The notes: a model not told the origin generated them from the letters alone. 64,000 bases of DNA from Winogradskyella sp. (GCF_003712105.1 NZ_RHLG01000007.1:1-64000), one strand, 5' to 3'; counted from the first letter of the stretch, positions 26,418 through 37,283 are shown. A program made the numbers and translations.

Positions 26418-26448
26418 TTGTTGAACAATACAAAAATAGTTAGTTTTG
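26418..26448. promoter_or_regulatory. Overlapping divergent promoters for proS and the Trp/Gly-rich lipoprotein
   Basis: Plus strand: TTG (26418-26420), 20 nt, TAGTTTTG (26441-26448) toward proS. Minus strand: TATTTTTG (26438-26431) toward the lipoprotein gene. The two polymerase sites physically overlap. Confidence 0.55.
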
Positions 26449-26502
26449 CCCTACTATTTTTCTATTTAACATCAGCACAATTTTTGTGCCAAATTACAGG
26501 TA

Positions 26503-27981
26503 ATGAGCAAAAAACTCACAAAAAGGTCAGAAGATTATTCAAAATGGTATAATGAATTAGTAGTTAGAGCCGATTTAGCTGAAAATTCAGCTGTAAGAGG
26601 CTGTATGGTTATTAAACCCTACGGTTATGCAATTTGGGAGAAAATGCAAGCAGAATTAGATAAAATGTTCAAGGCTACTGGGCATCAAAATGCATACTTC
26701 CCATTGTTTGTTCCTAAGAGTTTGTTTGAAGCTGAAGAGAAAAACGCGGAAGGCTTTGCTAAAGAATGTGCCGTTGTTACACATTATAGATTACAAAATG
26801 ATCCGGATAATAAAGGTAAACTTCGCGTTGATCCTGAAGCCAGACTAGAAGAAGAATTAGTGGTAAGACCAACAAGTGAGGCCATTATTTGGAATACCTA
26901 TAGAGGTTGGATTCAAAGCTATAGAGATTTACCTATACTAATAAATCAATGGGCTAATGTAGTGCGTTGGGAGATGCGTACGCGTTTATTTTTACGTACT
27001 GCGGAATTTTTGTGGCAAGAAGGACATACTGCACATGCTACTGAAGCCGAGGCAATTGCTGAAACTGAACAAATGAACAAAGTCTATGCAGACTTTGTAG
27101 AAAACTTTATGGCCATTCCAGTAATTAAAGGTGTGAAAACAGAAAGTGAACGTTTTGCCGGTGCTATTGACACACATTGTATTGAAGCATTAATGCAAGA
27201 TGGAAAAGCGTTGCAAGCTGGTACTTCTCACTTTTTAGGACAGAACTTTGCCAAAGCCTTTGATGTAAAATTCACGAATAAAGAAGGTAAGCAAGATCAT
27301 GTTTGGGCAACATCATGGGGTGTATCTACACGTTTAATGGGAGCGCTTATTATGACCCATAGTGATGATCAAGGACTTGTACTTCCTCCAAACTTAGCTC
27401 CTAATCAAGTCGTTATTGTACCTATATATAAGAATGATGAGCAACTTGCTGAAATTACCAATGCTGTAAATACAATTAAATCTTCTCTTGAGTCTAATGG
27501 CATTAGTGTAAAATTCGATAACAGAGATACATTAAGACCTGGTGCAAAATTTGCGCAACATGAATTACAAGGTGTACCACTGCGTATTGCGATTGGACCT
27601 AAAGATTTAGAAAACGGAACTGTAGAACTTGCAAGAAGAGATACTCTTACAAAAGAAAATGTTTCTATTGAAGGCATTGAAAATACAATTTCTAACCTTT
27701 TAGAAACTATTCAAAATGACTTATACAATAAAGCATTACGTTTTAGAGAAAATCACATTACTGAAGTAAATAGTTTTGAGGAATTCAAAACAGTTCTTGA
27801 AACAAAAACAGGTTTTATTTCGGCGCATTGGGATGGAACAGCTGAAACAGAACATAAGATAAAAGAACTCACTAAAGCGACTATTCGTTGTGTACCATAT
27901 GATAGTAAAATTGAGGATGGTTTATGTGTGTATTCTGGCAAACCATCAAAGCAACGTGTGTTGTTTGCAAAGGCTTATTAA
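26503..27981 (+). CDS. proS: Proline--tRNA ligase (short, eukaryote/archaeal-like type)
   Basis: Class II synthetase charging tRNA-Pro. The 492-residue length and lack of a large inserted editing domain place it in the short ProRS group, usual in Bacteroidota. Class II motifs appear in '[19 protein letters not shown]', '[28 protein letters not shown]' and '[24 protein letters not shown]'. The C-terminus ends 'RVLFAKAY', the aromatic end typical of the group. The promoter overlaps that of the divergent gene. Confidence 0.97.
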   Translation: MSKKLTKRSEDYSKWYNELVVRADLAENSAVRGCMVIKPYGYAIWEKMQAELDKMFKATGHQNAYFPLFVPKSLFEAEEKNAEGFAKECAVVTHYRLQNDPDNKGKLRVDPEARLEEELVVRPTSEAIIWNTYRGWIQSYRDLPILINQWANVVRWEMRTRLFLRTAEFLWQEGHTAHATEAEAIAETEQMNKVYADFVENFMAIPVIKGVKTESERFAGAIDTHCIEALMQDGKALQAGTSHFLGQNFAKAFDVKFTNKEGKQDHVWATSWGVSTRLMGALIMTHSDDQGLVLPPNLAPNQVVIVPIYKNDEQLAEITNAVNTIKSSLESNGISVKFDNRDTLRPGAKFAQHELQGVPLRIAIGPKDLENGTVELARRDTLTKENVSIEGIENTISNLLETIQNDLYNKALRFRENHITEVNSFEEFKTVLETKTGFISAHWDGTAETEHKIKELTKATIRCVPYDSKIEDGLCVYSGKPSKQRVLFAKAY

Positions 27982-28009
27982 TTTTTTTTTAAAAAAAAAT
28001 GTTTTGGTG

Positions 28010-28039
28010 TTGCAACATTTAAAAATAGTTGTATTTTTG
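28010..28039 (+). promoter_or_regulatory. tRNA-Glu promoter
   Basis: TTG (28010-28012), 19-nt spacer, TATTTTTG (28032-28039). It lies between proS and the tRNA and probably also drives rpsT. Confidence 0.7.
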
Positions 28040-28079
28040 CATCCGCAATGGAAACATTGTGGGTTCAATTAAACCAAAT

Positions 28080-28151
28080 GGCCCGTTCGTCTATCGGCTA
28101 GGACGCCAGGTTTTCATCCTGGTAAGAGGGGTTCGATTCCCCTACGGGCTA
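28080..28151 (+). tRNA. tRNA-Glu (anticodon TTC)
   Basis: A 72-nt cloverleaf with acceptor GGCCCGT (28080-28086) against ACGGGCT (28144-28150), so the first pair is G1-U72 rather than G-C. The anticodon stem CCAGG/CCTGG encloses loop TTTTCAT. The T arm is GGGG-TTCGATT-CCCC. CCA is not encoded. rpsT begins 20 nt later. Confidence 0.95.
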
Positions 28152-28171
28152 CAATTATAATATTAAAAAAT

Positions 28172-28423
28172 ATGGCAAATCATAAGTCTGCTTTAAAAAG
28201 AATTAGAAGTAACGAAAAAAGACGTGTGCTTAATAGATATCAGCACAAGACTACGCGTAATGCTATTAAAAAATTACGTGAGTTAACTGACGCAAAAGAA
28301 GCACAAGCAATGCTACCAACTGTTTTTGGAATGATTGATAAGTTAGCTAAGAAGAATGTTATCCATTCTAACAAAGCTGGTAACTTAAAGTCAAAATTAT
28401 CTAAGCACGTAGCTGCACTATAA
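28172..28423 (+). CDS. rpsT: 30S ribosomal protein S20
   Basis: Small basic protein of the 30S subunit that binds 16S rRNA. The 83 residues start '[35 protein letters not shown]' and end '[17 protein letters not shown]', both diagnostic. Full length, followed by a terminator. Confidence 0.97.
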   Translation: MANHKSALKRIRSNEKRRVLNRYQHKTTRNAIKKLRELTDAKEAQAMLPTVFGMIDKLAKKNVIHSNKAGNLKSKLSKHVAAL

Positions 28424-28448
28424 TTTATTTGCTTTATAAAATATTTAT

Positions 28449-28475
28449 AAGCCTTTCATTAGAAAGGCTTTTTTT
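28449..28475 (+). terminator. rpsT terminator
   Basis: AAGCCTTTC, loop ATTA, GAAAGGCTT and a T-run, 25 nt after the rpsT stop. Confidence 0.85.
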
Positions 28476-28574
28476 ATTAGTTGGATTTTAAATTAATATA
28501 ATCGAAGTATTACTATTGGCTTTAACATGAAGTTTCTAAAACGATAATTCCGCTTTTCAAAAATTACCACACAC

Positions 28575-28606
28575 AAAAAGGCTTTGATACGTATCAAAGC
28601 CTTTTT
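28575..28606 (-). terminator. Aconitase gene terminator
   Basis: A perfect 32-bp palindrome with arms AAAAAGGCTTTGATAC (28575-28590) and its inverse, 20 nt beyond the aconitase stop on the minus strand. The A/T ends make it usable on both strands. Confidence 0.8.
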
Positions 28607-28626
28607 TTCTAAATTTTATTATGGTT

Positions 28627-30894
28627 TTAAGCGTTCTGCTTCTTAATTAAATTAAGTGCCGAACCTTCATTATACCATTCAATTTGAGAATCGTTATACG
28701 TATGATTTAAAGCAATCGTATCCTTACTACCATCAGAATGAACAACTTCAACATGCAATTGTTTTCCTGCAGCAAATTCATTTAAATCTAAAAAGTTAAA
28801 TGTATCATCTTCTTGAATTAAATCGTAATCTGCTTCATTAGCAAAGGTTAATCCTAACATGCCTTGCTTCTTAAGATTGGTTTCGTGAATACGAGCAAAC
28901 GATTTAACTATTACCGCTGCTACTCCAAGGTGTCTTGGTTGCATTGCAGCATGTTCTCTAGAAGAACCTTCTCCATAGTTATGATCACCTACTACGACTG
29001 TCCAAATTCCATTCTTTTTATACTCACGCTGAGTATCTGGCACACCTCCATAATCTCCTGTCAACTGGCTCTTTACAAAATTAGTTTTCTTATTAAAGGC
29101 ATTTACAGCACCAATTAAAGTGTTATTTGCAATATTATCTAAGTGACCTCTAAAACGTAACCATGGTCCAGCCATAGAAATATGGTCAGTTGTACATTTT
29201 CCAAATGCTTTGATTAATAACTTAGCTCCAGTTATAGAATCACCTATTGGCTCAAAAGGTGTTAATAATTGAAGCCGTTCTGATGTTGGATTAACATTAA
29301 TCTCAACACCACTTCCATCTTCCATTGGTTCTAAATAACCATTCTCTTCTACATCAAATCCTTTTGGAGGTAATTCCCAACCCGTTGGTTCATCTAACAT
29401 TACTTCCTCTCCATTTTCATTTATTAACGTATCAGTAATAGGGTTAAAGTCTAAACGACCAGCAATAGCAATTGCAGCTGTTAACTCAGGTGAAGCAACA
29501 AATGCATGTGTGTTTGGGTTACCATCTGCACGCTTAGCAAAGTTTCTATTAAAAGAATGTACAATACTATTTTTTGGAGCATTTTTTGGATCGCTATAAC
29601 GTGCCCATTGTCCAATACATGGGCCACAAGCATTTGTAAATATCTTAGCATCTAATTTTTCAAAAACTTGAAGAATTCCATCGCGTTCTGCAGTATATCT
29701 TACTTGTTCAGAACCAGGATTAATACCAAATTCTGCTTTTGTTTTTAAGCCTTTATCTAAGGCTTGTTGAGCAATTGAAGACGCTCTAGATAAATCTTCA
29801 TATGATGAGTTGGTACAAGAACCGATTAAACCCCATTCTACTTGCATTGGCCAATCATTAGCTTTGGCCTTCTCTGTCATTTCGGAACCTACAGATGTAG
29901 ATAAATCTGGCGTAAACGGCCCGTTTAATAAAGGCCCAAGCTCAGAAAGATTAATATCAATGACTTGATCAAAATAGTGCTCTGGGTTTTCATATACTTC
30001 GGCATCAGCAGTTAAGTAGTCTCTAATCTTATTTGCTTCATCAGCTACATCTTCTCTATCAGTAGCACGTAAGTAACGTTCCATTGAGTCATCATAACCA
30101 AAGGTAGATGTTGTAGCACCGATCTCAGCTCCCATGTTACAAATGGTACCTTTACCCGTACAAGACATAGCAGTAGCACCAGGTCCAAAATATTCAACTA
30201 TAGCGCCCGTTCCGCCTTTTACAGTTAAAATTTCAGCAACTTTAAGTATTACGTCTTTAGGTGCAGTCCATCCTGATAGCTTTCCAGTTAATCTTACGCC
30301 AATTAATTTAGGAAATTTAAGCTCCCAAGCCATACCTGCCATAACATCTACAGCATCAGCACCACCAACACCAATTGCTACCATTCCTAAACCTCCAGCA
30401 TTTACTGTATGAGAATCCGTACCAATCATCATTCCTCCAGGAAAGGCATAATTTTCTAAGACCACCTGATGAATAATACCTGCTCCTGGTTTCCAAAAAC
30501 CAATACCGTACTTATCTGATACAGACTCTAAAAAATTAAACACCTCGCTACTTGTATTATTAGCATGTTTTAAATCTGTTGCAGCACCTTCTTTAGCTTG
30601 TATTAAATGATCACAATGCACAGTTGTTGGTACAGCGACTTTCTTTTTACCAGCTTGCATAAATTGCAATAATGCCATCTGGGCTGTAGCATCTTGACAA
30701 GCAACACGGTCTGGTGCAAAATCAACATAGTCTTTTCCACGAGAAAACGCTGATGTTGGTTTACCATCCCATAAATGTGAGTATAGAATCTTTTCTGAAA
30801 GTGTTAATGGTTTACCAACTATTTCTCTAGCTGAATCTACGCGTTCAGTCATGTTTGCGTAAACCTTCTTAATCATGTCTATATCAAAAGCCAT
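28627..30894 (-). CDS. acn: Aconitate hydratase (mitochondrial-type)
   Basis: Iron-sulfur enzyme of the TCA cycle interconverting citrate and isocitrate. The 755-residue length matches the mitochondrial-like class. The cluster cysteines lie in '[17 protein letters not shown]' and '[11 protein letters not shown]'. Further motifs are 'CDHLIQA', '[13 protein letters not shown]' and the swivel-domain '[14 protein letters not shown]'. A minus-strand -7 box TAAATTTG at 30943-30936 gives a leader of about 35-40 nt. The rest of the 282-nt upstream gap (30895-31176) is AT-rich with no other feature I recognise. Confidence 0.97.
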   Translation of the reverse strand: MAFDIDMIKKVYANMTERVDSAREIVGKPLTLSEKILYSHLWDGKPTSAFSRGKDYVDFAPDRVACQDATAQMALLQFMQAGKKKVAVPTTVHCDHLIQAKEGAATDLKHANNTSSEVFNFLESVSDKYGIGFWKPGAGIIHQVVLENYAFPGGMMIGTDSHTVNAGGLGMVAIGVGGADAVDVMAGMAWELKFPKLIGVRLTGKLSGWTAPKDVILKVAEILTVKGGTGAIVEYFGPGATAMSCTGKGTICNMGAEIGATTSTFGYDDSMERYLRATDREDVADEANKIRDYLTADAEVYENPEHYFDQVIDINLSELGPLLNGPFTPDLSTSVGSEMTEKAKANDWPMQVEWGLIGSCTNSSYEDLSRASSIAQQALDKGLKTKAEFGINPGSEQVRYTAERDGILQVFEKLDAKIFTNACGPCIGQWARYSDPKNAPKNSIVHSFNRNFAKRADGNPNTHAFVASPELTAAIAIAGRLDFNPITDTLINENGEEVMLDEPTGWELPPKGFDVEENGYLEPMEDGSGVEINVNPTSERLQLLTPFEPIGDSITGAKLLIKAFGKCTTDHISMAGPWLRFRGHLDNIANNTLIGAVNAFNKKTNFVKSQLTGDYGGVPDTQREYKKNGIWTVVVGDHNYGEGSSREHAAMQPRHLGVAAVIVKSFARIHETNLKKQGMLGLTFANEADYDLIQEDDTFNFLDLNEFAAGKQLHVEVVHSDGSKDTIALNHTYNDSQIEWYNEGSALNLIKKQNA

Positions 30895-31176
30895 AAAGTG
30901 TTTTTATAAGGTTATTAATATGTTTTAAAGCAGCACAAATTTACTAATTATATAACATTTTTAAAAATATGTAAAGAAAACGCAAAATCATTGAAAATAA
31001 ATCATAGAAATATTATTTTTTAATGAATTATTTCAAATTTTAACAGATTAAATGCTTGTTAATTAATAATTTAACATTTTATCTTATTTAGAACAAGTAT
31101 GAATTAAATTTAGGATTATAAATTTTTTGAAGTAAGATTAAGAATTTGGATTGCGTTCTTAATACGAATATCATTT

Positions 31177-32130
31177 TTAGAACAGGCTCTCGATTATCTT
31201 CTCATCAGTGATACCTTCAGCTTCAGCCTTATAATTCTTTATAATTCTGTGCCTTAATATGCTAGTTGCAACCGCTTGAACATCTTCTATATCAGGAGAA
31301 AACTTACCTTTTGTTGCTGCGTGAGTTTTTGCAGCAAGAATTAAATTTTGAGATGCTCTAGGTCCTGCGCCCCAATCTACAAATTCCCTAACAATTTCTG
31401 CAGCTGAGCTTTCTTTTGGTCTGGTTTTACCTACTAAAGTCACAGCATATTCAACAACATTATCAGCTACTGGAATTCTTCTAATAACATCTTGATAATC
31501 TATAATTTCTTGAGCAGTGAATAATGCATTAACCGTTTGAACTGCATCAGTAGTTGTAGTCTTTACAATATTAACCTCTTCTGAAAAAGACGGATATGTA
31601 AGGTTGATGGCAAACATAAAACGGTCTAATTGTGCTTCAGGCAACGGATAGGTACCTTCTTGCTCAATTGGGTTTTGCGTTGCTAAAACGAAATATGGTA
31701 AAGCTAGTTTATAGTTATGTCCTGCTACGGTTACAGCTCTTTCTTGCATTGCTTCTAAAAGTGCTGCTTGGGTTTTTGGAGGTGTTCTATTTATTTCATC
31801 TGCTAAAATAATATTAGCGAAGATTGGCCCTTTAATAAATTTAAACTGACGATTTTCATCTAATATTTCACTTCCTAAAATATCACTTGGCATTAAATCT
31901 GGAGTAAACTGAATACGCTTAAAGTCTAATCCTAGTGTTTGAGCAATAGTATTTACCATTAAGGTTTTAGCCAATCCAGGAACTCCAATCAATAAGGAAT
32001 GCCCACCGGAGAAAATAGATATAAGGATTTGCTCAACTACTTCTTCTTGACCTACAATTACTTTAGAAATTTCAGATTTAAGTGCTTTGTATTTTTTTAC
32101 AAAGTTTTCAATAGCAGTTACGTCTGACAT
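31177..32130 (-). CDS. MoxR-family AAA+ ATPase
   Basis: Cytoplasmic AAA+ chaperone of 317 residues. Walker A 'GVPGLAKT', Walker B 'IILADEINRTPPKTQAALLEAMQER', sensor 1 'LATQNPIEQEGTYPLPEAQLDRF' and a C-terminal lid domain are all present. MoxR proteins often work with DUF58/VWA partners, but none adjoins here. It begins 3 nt after the stop of the SurA-like gene, so it is translated from the foldase operon. Confidence 0.94.
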   Translation of the reverse strand: MSDVTAIENFVKKYKALKSEISKVIVGQEEVVEQILISIFSGGHSLLIGVPGLAKTLMVNTIAQTLGLDFKRIQFTPDLMPSDILGSEILDENRQFKFIKGPIFANIILADEINRTPPKTQAALLEAMQERAVTVAGHNYKLALPYFVLATQNPIEQEGTYPLPEAQLDRFMFAINLTYPSFSEEVNIVKTTTTDAVQTVNALFTAQEIIDYQDVIRRIPVADNVVEYAVTLVGKTRPKESSAAEIVREFVDWGAGPRASQNLILAAKTHAATKGKFSPDIEDVQAVATSILRHRIIKNYKAEAEGITDEKIIESLF

Positions 32131-32133
32131 ATA

Positions 32134-33594
32134 TTATTGATTTTTTAACCAGTTACCATTAAAATCACAGTCTCTATAGTCACCATTAATTTTAATGTAT
32201 GTCGACATTATTGTTTCTTTTTGCCACTTTCCAAGTGCGTCAAAGTGCTTGTTTTGTAGAGCTAGACGTTTGATCTTTAAATAATCTTTAGCAAAATCTG
32301 CCTCATGCTCATCAGTACGATTTGTAACTGTAACTATCTTAAACTTGATAGGGTTTTCTCTATCACCATCTTGAATTACTTGACTAATTTCGCCATCTTT
32401 TAACTCTTGCACCTGGCCATATATTTCAGGATCAATTTTAGTGAGCTCAAAATTAAAATCTTGAGTTGTAGGATTTGTTAATTTACCACCTTCAAACTTT
32501 GTTTCTTTCTCATCACTAAACTCTCTGGCTGCTTCACTAAATGAAATTGAACCGTCCACTATTCGTGTCCTTACATCTTCGATTCGTTTTCTAGCCTTGT
32601 CAATCGCATCTGGTGTAATTTCTGGTCGAATTAAAATATGACGCACATCGTATTCTTGACCTCTGATCTTTTCTAATAAAATGATATGGTATCCAAAATC
32701 TGTTTTAAATGGTTCTGAGATTTGACCTTCTTCTAAGGAAAACGCAACATCTCTAAACTCTTTAACCATTCGAGGACGCTTTCTATTTAATGTATACTTT
32801 CCGCCAAAAGATTTTGAAGCCGTATCATCCGTATAAAACAGAACTTTAGTGGTAAAACTCGCACCATTCTCTTCAATGTCCTTTTTAAATCCTTTTAACT
32901 TATCAATTGCTGCTTGCTTAGAAGTTTCACTAATTTCAGGGATTACAACAATATTAGCGATTTGCAATTCGGTACCAAACGTTGGTAGGCCTTCTTCTTT
33001 TAAATCATTATAGAACTGTCTTACCTCTTCAGGTGTAATTTCTACTTCAGCTAATACCTTCTCGCGCATTTGTCCTGCTAAGGATTGATTTTTATTAATC
33101 TCGTATATTTCTTCACGAAGTGCATCTTCAGATTCTTTCTTATAGAATGCCAATAACCGATCCATAGAGCCGCCAAATTCTCCTAGAATCCCTTGTATTT
33201 GTTGATCTATTTGTGAGCGGATTTGTAGTTCATTAACAACGATACTATCTTGAATAGCCTGATGAGCGTATAATTTTTCTTCAAGAATACTCCCAAATAA
33301 TTCGCATCTAGTTATATCTCCTAAATCACCTCCAGCAGCTTTAATCTGAGCTATTCTTCTATCAACATCTGATACTAAAACAATATAATCTCCTACAACG
33401 GCGGCTACCCCATCGGCTTTAATTCTATTCCCTTTTTGAGGCTTATCTTTCGTAACTTCTTCTTTTTTTACTTCGTCTTCTATGATTTCTTGAGAAAAAC
33501 CAATACTAGTTATTAAAGACAAAAGGGCAACTAAAAGACTTTTATTTATAAATCTCAAACTGTTTATTCTTAATGGCATCTTTCGTAATTTCAT
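32134..33594 (-). CDS. SurA-like periplasmic peptidyl-prolyl isomerase
   Basis: Periplasmic chaperone for outer-membrane proteins. A signal sequence ends at 'LLSLITSIGFSQ'. A SurA N-terminal chaperone domain (about 60-215) and two parvulin-like domains follow, the clearer one at 'EYDVRHILIRPEITPDAIDKARKRIEDVRTRI ... FSDEKETKFEGGKL'. The frame starts at 33594, with an alternative Met encoded at 33579. Either way the start lies inside the 3' end of the upstream lipoprotein gene (overlap about 38-53 nt), suggesting translational coupling. Confidence 0.9.
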   Translation of the reverse strand: MKLRKMPLRINSLRFINKSLLVALLSLITSIGFSQEIIEDEVKKEEVTKDKPQKGNRIKADGVAAVVGDYIVLVSDVDRRIAQIKAAGGDLGDITRCELFGSILEEKLYAHQAIQDSIVVNELQIRSQIDQQIQGILGEFGGSMDRLLAFYKKESEDALREEIYEINKNQSLAGQMREKVLAEVEITPEEVRQFYNDLKEEGLPTFGTELQIANIVVIPEISETSKQAAIDKLKGFKKDIEENGASFTTKVLFYTDDTASKSFGGKYTLNRKRPRMVKEFRDVAFSLEEGQISEPFKTDFGYHIILLEKIRGQEYDVRHILIRPEITPDAIDKARKRIEDVRTRIVDGSISFSEAAREFSDEKETKFEGGKLTNPTTQDFNFELTKIDPEIYGQVQELKDGEISQVIQDGDRENPIKFKIVTVTNRTDEHEADFAKDYLKIKRLALQNKHFDALGKWQKETIMSTYIKINGDYRDCDFNGNWLKNQ

Positions 33595-34384
33595 TTTCTA
33601 TCTGCTTGATCAGCTCTAATTTTCTTTTGTTTGTTATGATTTGGTTTACGGTAGACCTTACGTAATCTAAGGGTGCAAAATCGTTGCGCAAAAGTACATC
33701 ATTTATTTGAACCAAATATAGGTTTAATGAGTCTTTAAGCTGTATAAAATTAGATTTTTTTAACAGTTGATTTTTATTAGATGGATTTACGACAGGTATC
33801 TTTTCAATAACTTGAGATGCCTTAACCCATAATGAGTCGTTAAGCGAATACGATCGAAATTGAACCGAAATAGAATCTAAAAATACTTTGTCCTCGTTTT
33901 CAAAATTTTTGAAGCGCATTTTAATATCTTCTAAATTAACTGCATTGAGCGGTAAACTGATGTATCGCAATTTGAGTAATTCGTCATTAAGTTTAAATGA
34001 TTCTTTGTTTGAATTATAAACTAGCTCAGCTTCTTCTGCATTTACTGATGTGTCGATTTCGCGCTTCACTAGAGCATCTAGATACGTTTTAGTATACAAA
34101 TCAGATTCATATTGCTTAACAAGACCACCAAACTCTCTTTGTTTATCTTCGGGAATATTAAGCCTAGCTTGTTTCATTAATAGAATACCGCTTGCCCAGT
34201 TATTAATGAAATTATTAACCAATAAGGTGCTATCTGTTTTAGAAACGCCTTTCGGAATTATTTTCAGAATATCTTCTTTATATAAATAGGCATCATCAAC
34301 TCTAGCAACAGCATCTTCTTCGATATTATTTTGATTACAAGCAAATAACGCCAAACATAATATGATAACTAATGAACGATTCAT
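33542..34384 (-). CDS. SurA-N-like lipoprotein without an isomerase domain
   Basis: Lipoprotein of 280 residues (signal 'LVIILCLALFACNQN', Cys16). The layout resembles the chaperone part of SurA/PpiD proteins: an N-terminal 'VARVDDAYLYKEDILKIIP', a helical segment ('NNFINNWASGILLMKQARLNIPE') and a C-terminal helix 'VRSTVNQIITNKRKLELIKQIENEI'. No parvulin signature is visible in the middle (about 130-225). Probably a folding factor working with the two flanking isomerases. It starts 4 nt after the upstream gene's stop. Confidence 0.75.
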   Translation of the reverse strand: MNRSLVIILCLALFACNQNNIEEDAVARVDDAYLYKEDILKIIPKGVSKTDSTLLVNNFINNWASGILLMKQARLNIPEDKQREFGGLVKQYESDLYTKTYLDALVKREIDTSVNAEEAELVYNSNKESFKLNDELLKLRYISLPLNAVNLEDIKMRFKNFENEDKVFLDSISVQFRSYSLNDSLWVKASQVIEKIPVVNPSNKNQLLKKSNFIQLKDSLNLYLVQINDVLLRNDFAPLDYVRSTVNQIITNKRKLELIKQIENEITKDAIKNKQFEIYK

Positions 34385-34388
34385 TTAA

Positions 34389-36326
34389 TTAATTATCTAA
34401 TTTAGATTTTAGCTTTTTGAATAATTTTTGGTTAACATCAACTGTGAAATTTTCGCGTAAACTCTCAAGCCAATCGCTCTCAATTTCATTTTGGTAATCA
34501 TTAACAACAATACCTCTTGCCTCTTTTAAAGTTTTGGTACCAGCAGGAATCAATTCTTTAATATTTAGTACATGATATCCTCCATTATGTTGGTAAATAG
34601 TAGAAACTCCTTTTTTAAGCTCTAAGTTATTAGGAAGCTTTTGGTTCGTAACTTCAAAAACGCCCGAAGTAAAAATAACAGCCTTATTGTCATCTTTATT
34701 TAAAGTTTCAGTAATGGCTTCACTCGAAGCACCATCATTTAATAAGGATCTTACTTTTTCGGCAGTGTCTTGAGAACTCGCAGTAGCCATTACCATATCT
34801 ATTCTGTCTTTCCATAGATATTTACTTTTATTAACTTCATAAAAACTTTTTAAACCAATCGTATCCTTTGAAGCCTTATTCCATATTTCCTTTTCCATAA
34901 GAGCAAACAACAACAAGCCATCTCTATATTCGATTAGAACGTCGGCAAATTCTTGGTTTTCATTAACGAGATTATCCTCTCTAAACTTTAAAATAGAGTT
35001 CTCATAAAACAACCTTAATTCGTTATCAATAACTTTATTTATAGGTGTTTGTTGACGCATGTACTGACGTTGTTTAGACTTTAAATGCTGAAGGAAATCA
35101 TTATTAGTATAGCTACTATCGTTCACGGTTAAAACGACATCACTGCCTTTATAATTGCTTGGTAAATTAAACGTCCCAGATAAATAGCTATCTCTAAGAA
35201 TCGATTTAAAATAAAGCTTCGTATTTTGATTTTTATAAATTTTATAACGCTTAGACAACTCCTTCGCCATAGCGCTATTAATTAATTTTGAACGAGAGTC
35301 TCGTTTTATTTGTACTTCTAAAGTCGGCTTAAGCTCGTCAAAAGATTTGATTGGCTCTTTACTTATTAGCTTAATTATATGCCATCCATATTTAGTTTTT
35401 ATTGGTGCAGAAATGTCATTTGGTTTTTCTAATGCAAACGCAGTGTCTTCGAATAGTGTAGATGATAATTGACCACTTTTAAAAGCACGTAATCTACCAC
35501 CACTTCTAGCCGAACTTTTATCATCTGAAAACTGTTTTGCTAATGCTCCAAAATCTTCCCCTTGCTGTAATTTGCTATAAATTAATTTTATCCGCTCTTC
35601 AGGATTAATTGTACTATCTTTTTGATTTAATGAGAGCATAATATGTGCAGCGTTAACTTTACCTCTTGATGGTCTTTTCTCATGCACCTTAACAATATGA
35701 TATCCAAAATCTGTTTTGAATGGCATAGATACAGTTCCTGGCTCGGTATTATAAGCCATGGTTTCAAAATCATAAACCATTTTAAAGGTCGAAAAATATC
35801 CCAAATCTTCTACTAAGGTAGTTTTACCATTATGATACTTGTCCTTAGTGGTTTCAAAAGATTCGATTGCGAAAGATTTTCTATATTCTAAAAGTTTGTT
35901 GTAAGTTACCAATGTATCTTCTTCAGCACTTTCCATAATTAGAATGTGAGATGCTTTGACATCGTACTTCATTCTCTCATAGGCTTCCTTTACGAGCTCA
36001 TCTGTAACTTTATTGTCTGAAAGATAATTTTTGGTGAGTTGCTTTTTATAATTTTCAAATTCATTTTTATACTTAGTATCATTATCTAACCCCAAGCGTT
36101 TAGCTTCTTTTAATTTTAGTTTATAATCAATAAATAACTCTAAATAATTTTCTAATTGCTTTTGGGATTCGTCTTTTACCAAATCCAAATTTTTGTTGTA
36201 AAGCTTTAAAAATTCTTCTGAAGTAATATTATCACCATCAATAGTGATTAAAGCGTCTTGTTTTTGGCTAAAACCAAAATTAACGCTAACAATAAGTAGA
36301 AAACTAAAAATTAGTCTAAGATTCAT
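34389..36326 (-). CDS. PpiD/SurA-like peptidyl-prolyl isomerase with two parvulin domains
   Basis: Periplasmic foldase. I start it at the Met encoded at 36326 ('MNLRLIFSFLLIVSVNFGFSQ', 645 residues), because this gives a proper signal peptide while the reading from 36416 adds a spurious hydrophobic segment. Two parvulin domains are visible, 'VKASHILIMES ... GYHIVKVHEKRP' and 'VNAAHIMLSLNQKDS ... FGALAKQFSDDKSSARSGGRL ... YGWHIIKLISKEP'. A third isomerase-like region lies near the C-terminus ('NNGGYHVLNIKELIPAG'-like). First gene of the three-foldase-MoxR operon. Confidence 0.88.
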   Translation of the reverse strand: MNLRLIFSFLLIVSVNFGFSQKQDALITIDGDNITSEEFLKLYNKNLDLVKDESQKQLENYLELFIDYKLKLKEAKRLGLDNDTKYKNEFENYKKQLTKNYLSDNKVTDELVKEAYERMKYDVKASHILIMESAEEDTLVTYNKLLEYRKSFAIESFETTKDKYHNGKTTLVEDLGYFSTFKMVYDFETMAYNTEPGTVSMPFKTDFGYHIVKVHEKRPSRGKVNAAHIMLSLNQKDSTINPEERIKLIYSKLQQGEDFGALAKQFSDDKSSARSGGRLRAFKSGQLSSTLFEDTAFALEKPNDISAPIKTKYGWHIIKLISKEPIKSFDELKPTLEVQIKRDSRSKLINSAMAKELSKRYKIYKNQNTKLYFKSILRDSYLSGTFNLPSNYKGSDVVLTVNDSSYTNNDFLQHLKSKQRQYMRQQTPINKVIDNELRLFYENSILKFREDNLVNENQEFADVLIEYRDGLLLFALMEKEIWNKASKDTIGLKSFYEVNKSKYLWKDRIDMVMATASSQDTAEKVRSLLNDGASSEAITETLNKDDNKAVIFTSGVFEVTNQKLPNNLELKKGVSTIYQHNGGYHVLNIKELIPAGTKTLKEARGIVVNDYQNEIESDWLESLRENFTVDVNQKLFKKLKSKLDN

Positions 36327-36542
36327 AACCATTTTACTTAAGTAATATTTAGATTTTATAGAGACCAAACAAAAATAACATAATTGTAATATTATAAATA
36401 ATATGTTATAGACCAATCTCGTGCCAAATCAAAGAATATGGTGTTAAATTATAAAATTATCAACACGAAAACGTTTGCGTTATATAATAAACAATGATGA
36501 AGCTCTAATTATTAATATATTTCAACAATTAAGCATTTTATT

Positions 36543-37283
36543 ATGAAACACTTCTACTTTACCTTACTATTTTTATCATCAAGTTTGTTCATGTTTTCTC
36601 AAGAAGTCTTGTCATTTAATGGATATAATGGCAGTGGCGCTACAGTTACTGCAGTCACAGCTTCAGTTAATGATAACATTACAATTACTTTTGAAGATAT
36701 AGACATTATAAATAATTTGTATACAGAAAATCAAAACTCTCTTTTTATTTATGGTGGTTTAGATACTTCAGCAGGTGGTTTTCAAGGTGCACCTGGATTT
36801 GGTGATCTTGGCTCTCAACCCGAGATATTTTTGGATGCTGGCGATACTGATAGCAGTACGGGTCCTAATACCTATAGTATAACTATAAACTTAGCACTTG
36901 AATATACTTCAGTGTTAGATGGTACCGAAGTATTTGGTTATAATTTAATATTCCAAAACCAGTTTGGTGGTGGTGGCAATAACCAAACTGTAGATCTTTA
37001 TATAGACTTGATAGACAAAATAATTGATCGAAGCACCTTAAACACAAATAGTGTACAAATTGACGCTGTTGAGACTCGAGTAGTTAACAATAGCTTGATT
37101 GTTAACAGTAATTCATCGATTCAACAAATTCAAATCTACAGTATTTTAGGCGAGAAAATCCTTGATAAAACATACAATAATAACACTTATACTGAAATAA
37201 GTACAGATTATATGGCTAAGGGTATTTATGTTGTAAAAGTTTATTCAGGAAATAAAATAAGTTCCAAAAAAGTTATTTTATAA
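36543..37283 (+). CDS. Secreted protein with T9SS sorting domain
   Basis: Secreted or surface protein of 246 residues. The signal peptide is 'MKHFYFTLLFLSSSLFMFSQ'. The N-terminal part is beta-rich ('DNITITFEDIDIINNLY', 'SLFIYGGLDTSAGG') and I do not recognise it. The last 70 residues are a type A T9SS sorting domain: 'VDAVETRV'-like start, 'IQQIQIYSILGEKIL', 'STDYMAKGIYVVKVYSGNKISSKKVIL'. It is therefore exported by type IX secretion and probably anchored on the surface. Confidence 0.8.
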   Translation: MKHFYFTLLFLSSSLFMFSQEVLSFNGYNGSGATVTAVTASVNDNITITFEDIDIINNLYTENQNSLFIYGGLDTSAGGFQGAPGFGDLGSQPEIFLDAGDTDSSTGPNTYSITINLALEYTSVLDGTEVFGYNLIFQNQFGGGGNNQTVDLYIDLIDKIIDRSTLNTNSVQIDAVETRVVNNSLIVNSNSSIQQIQIYSILGEKILDKTYNNNTYTEISTDYMAKGIYVVKVYSGNKISSKKVIL

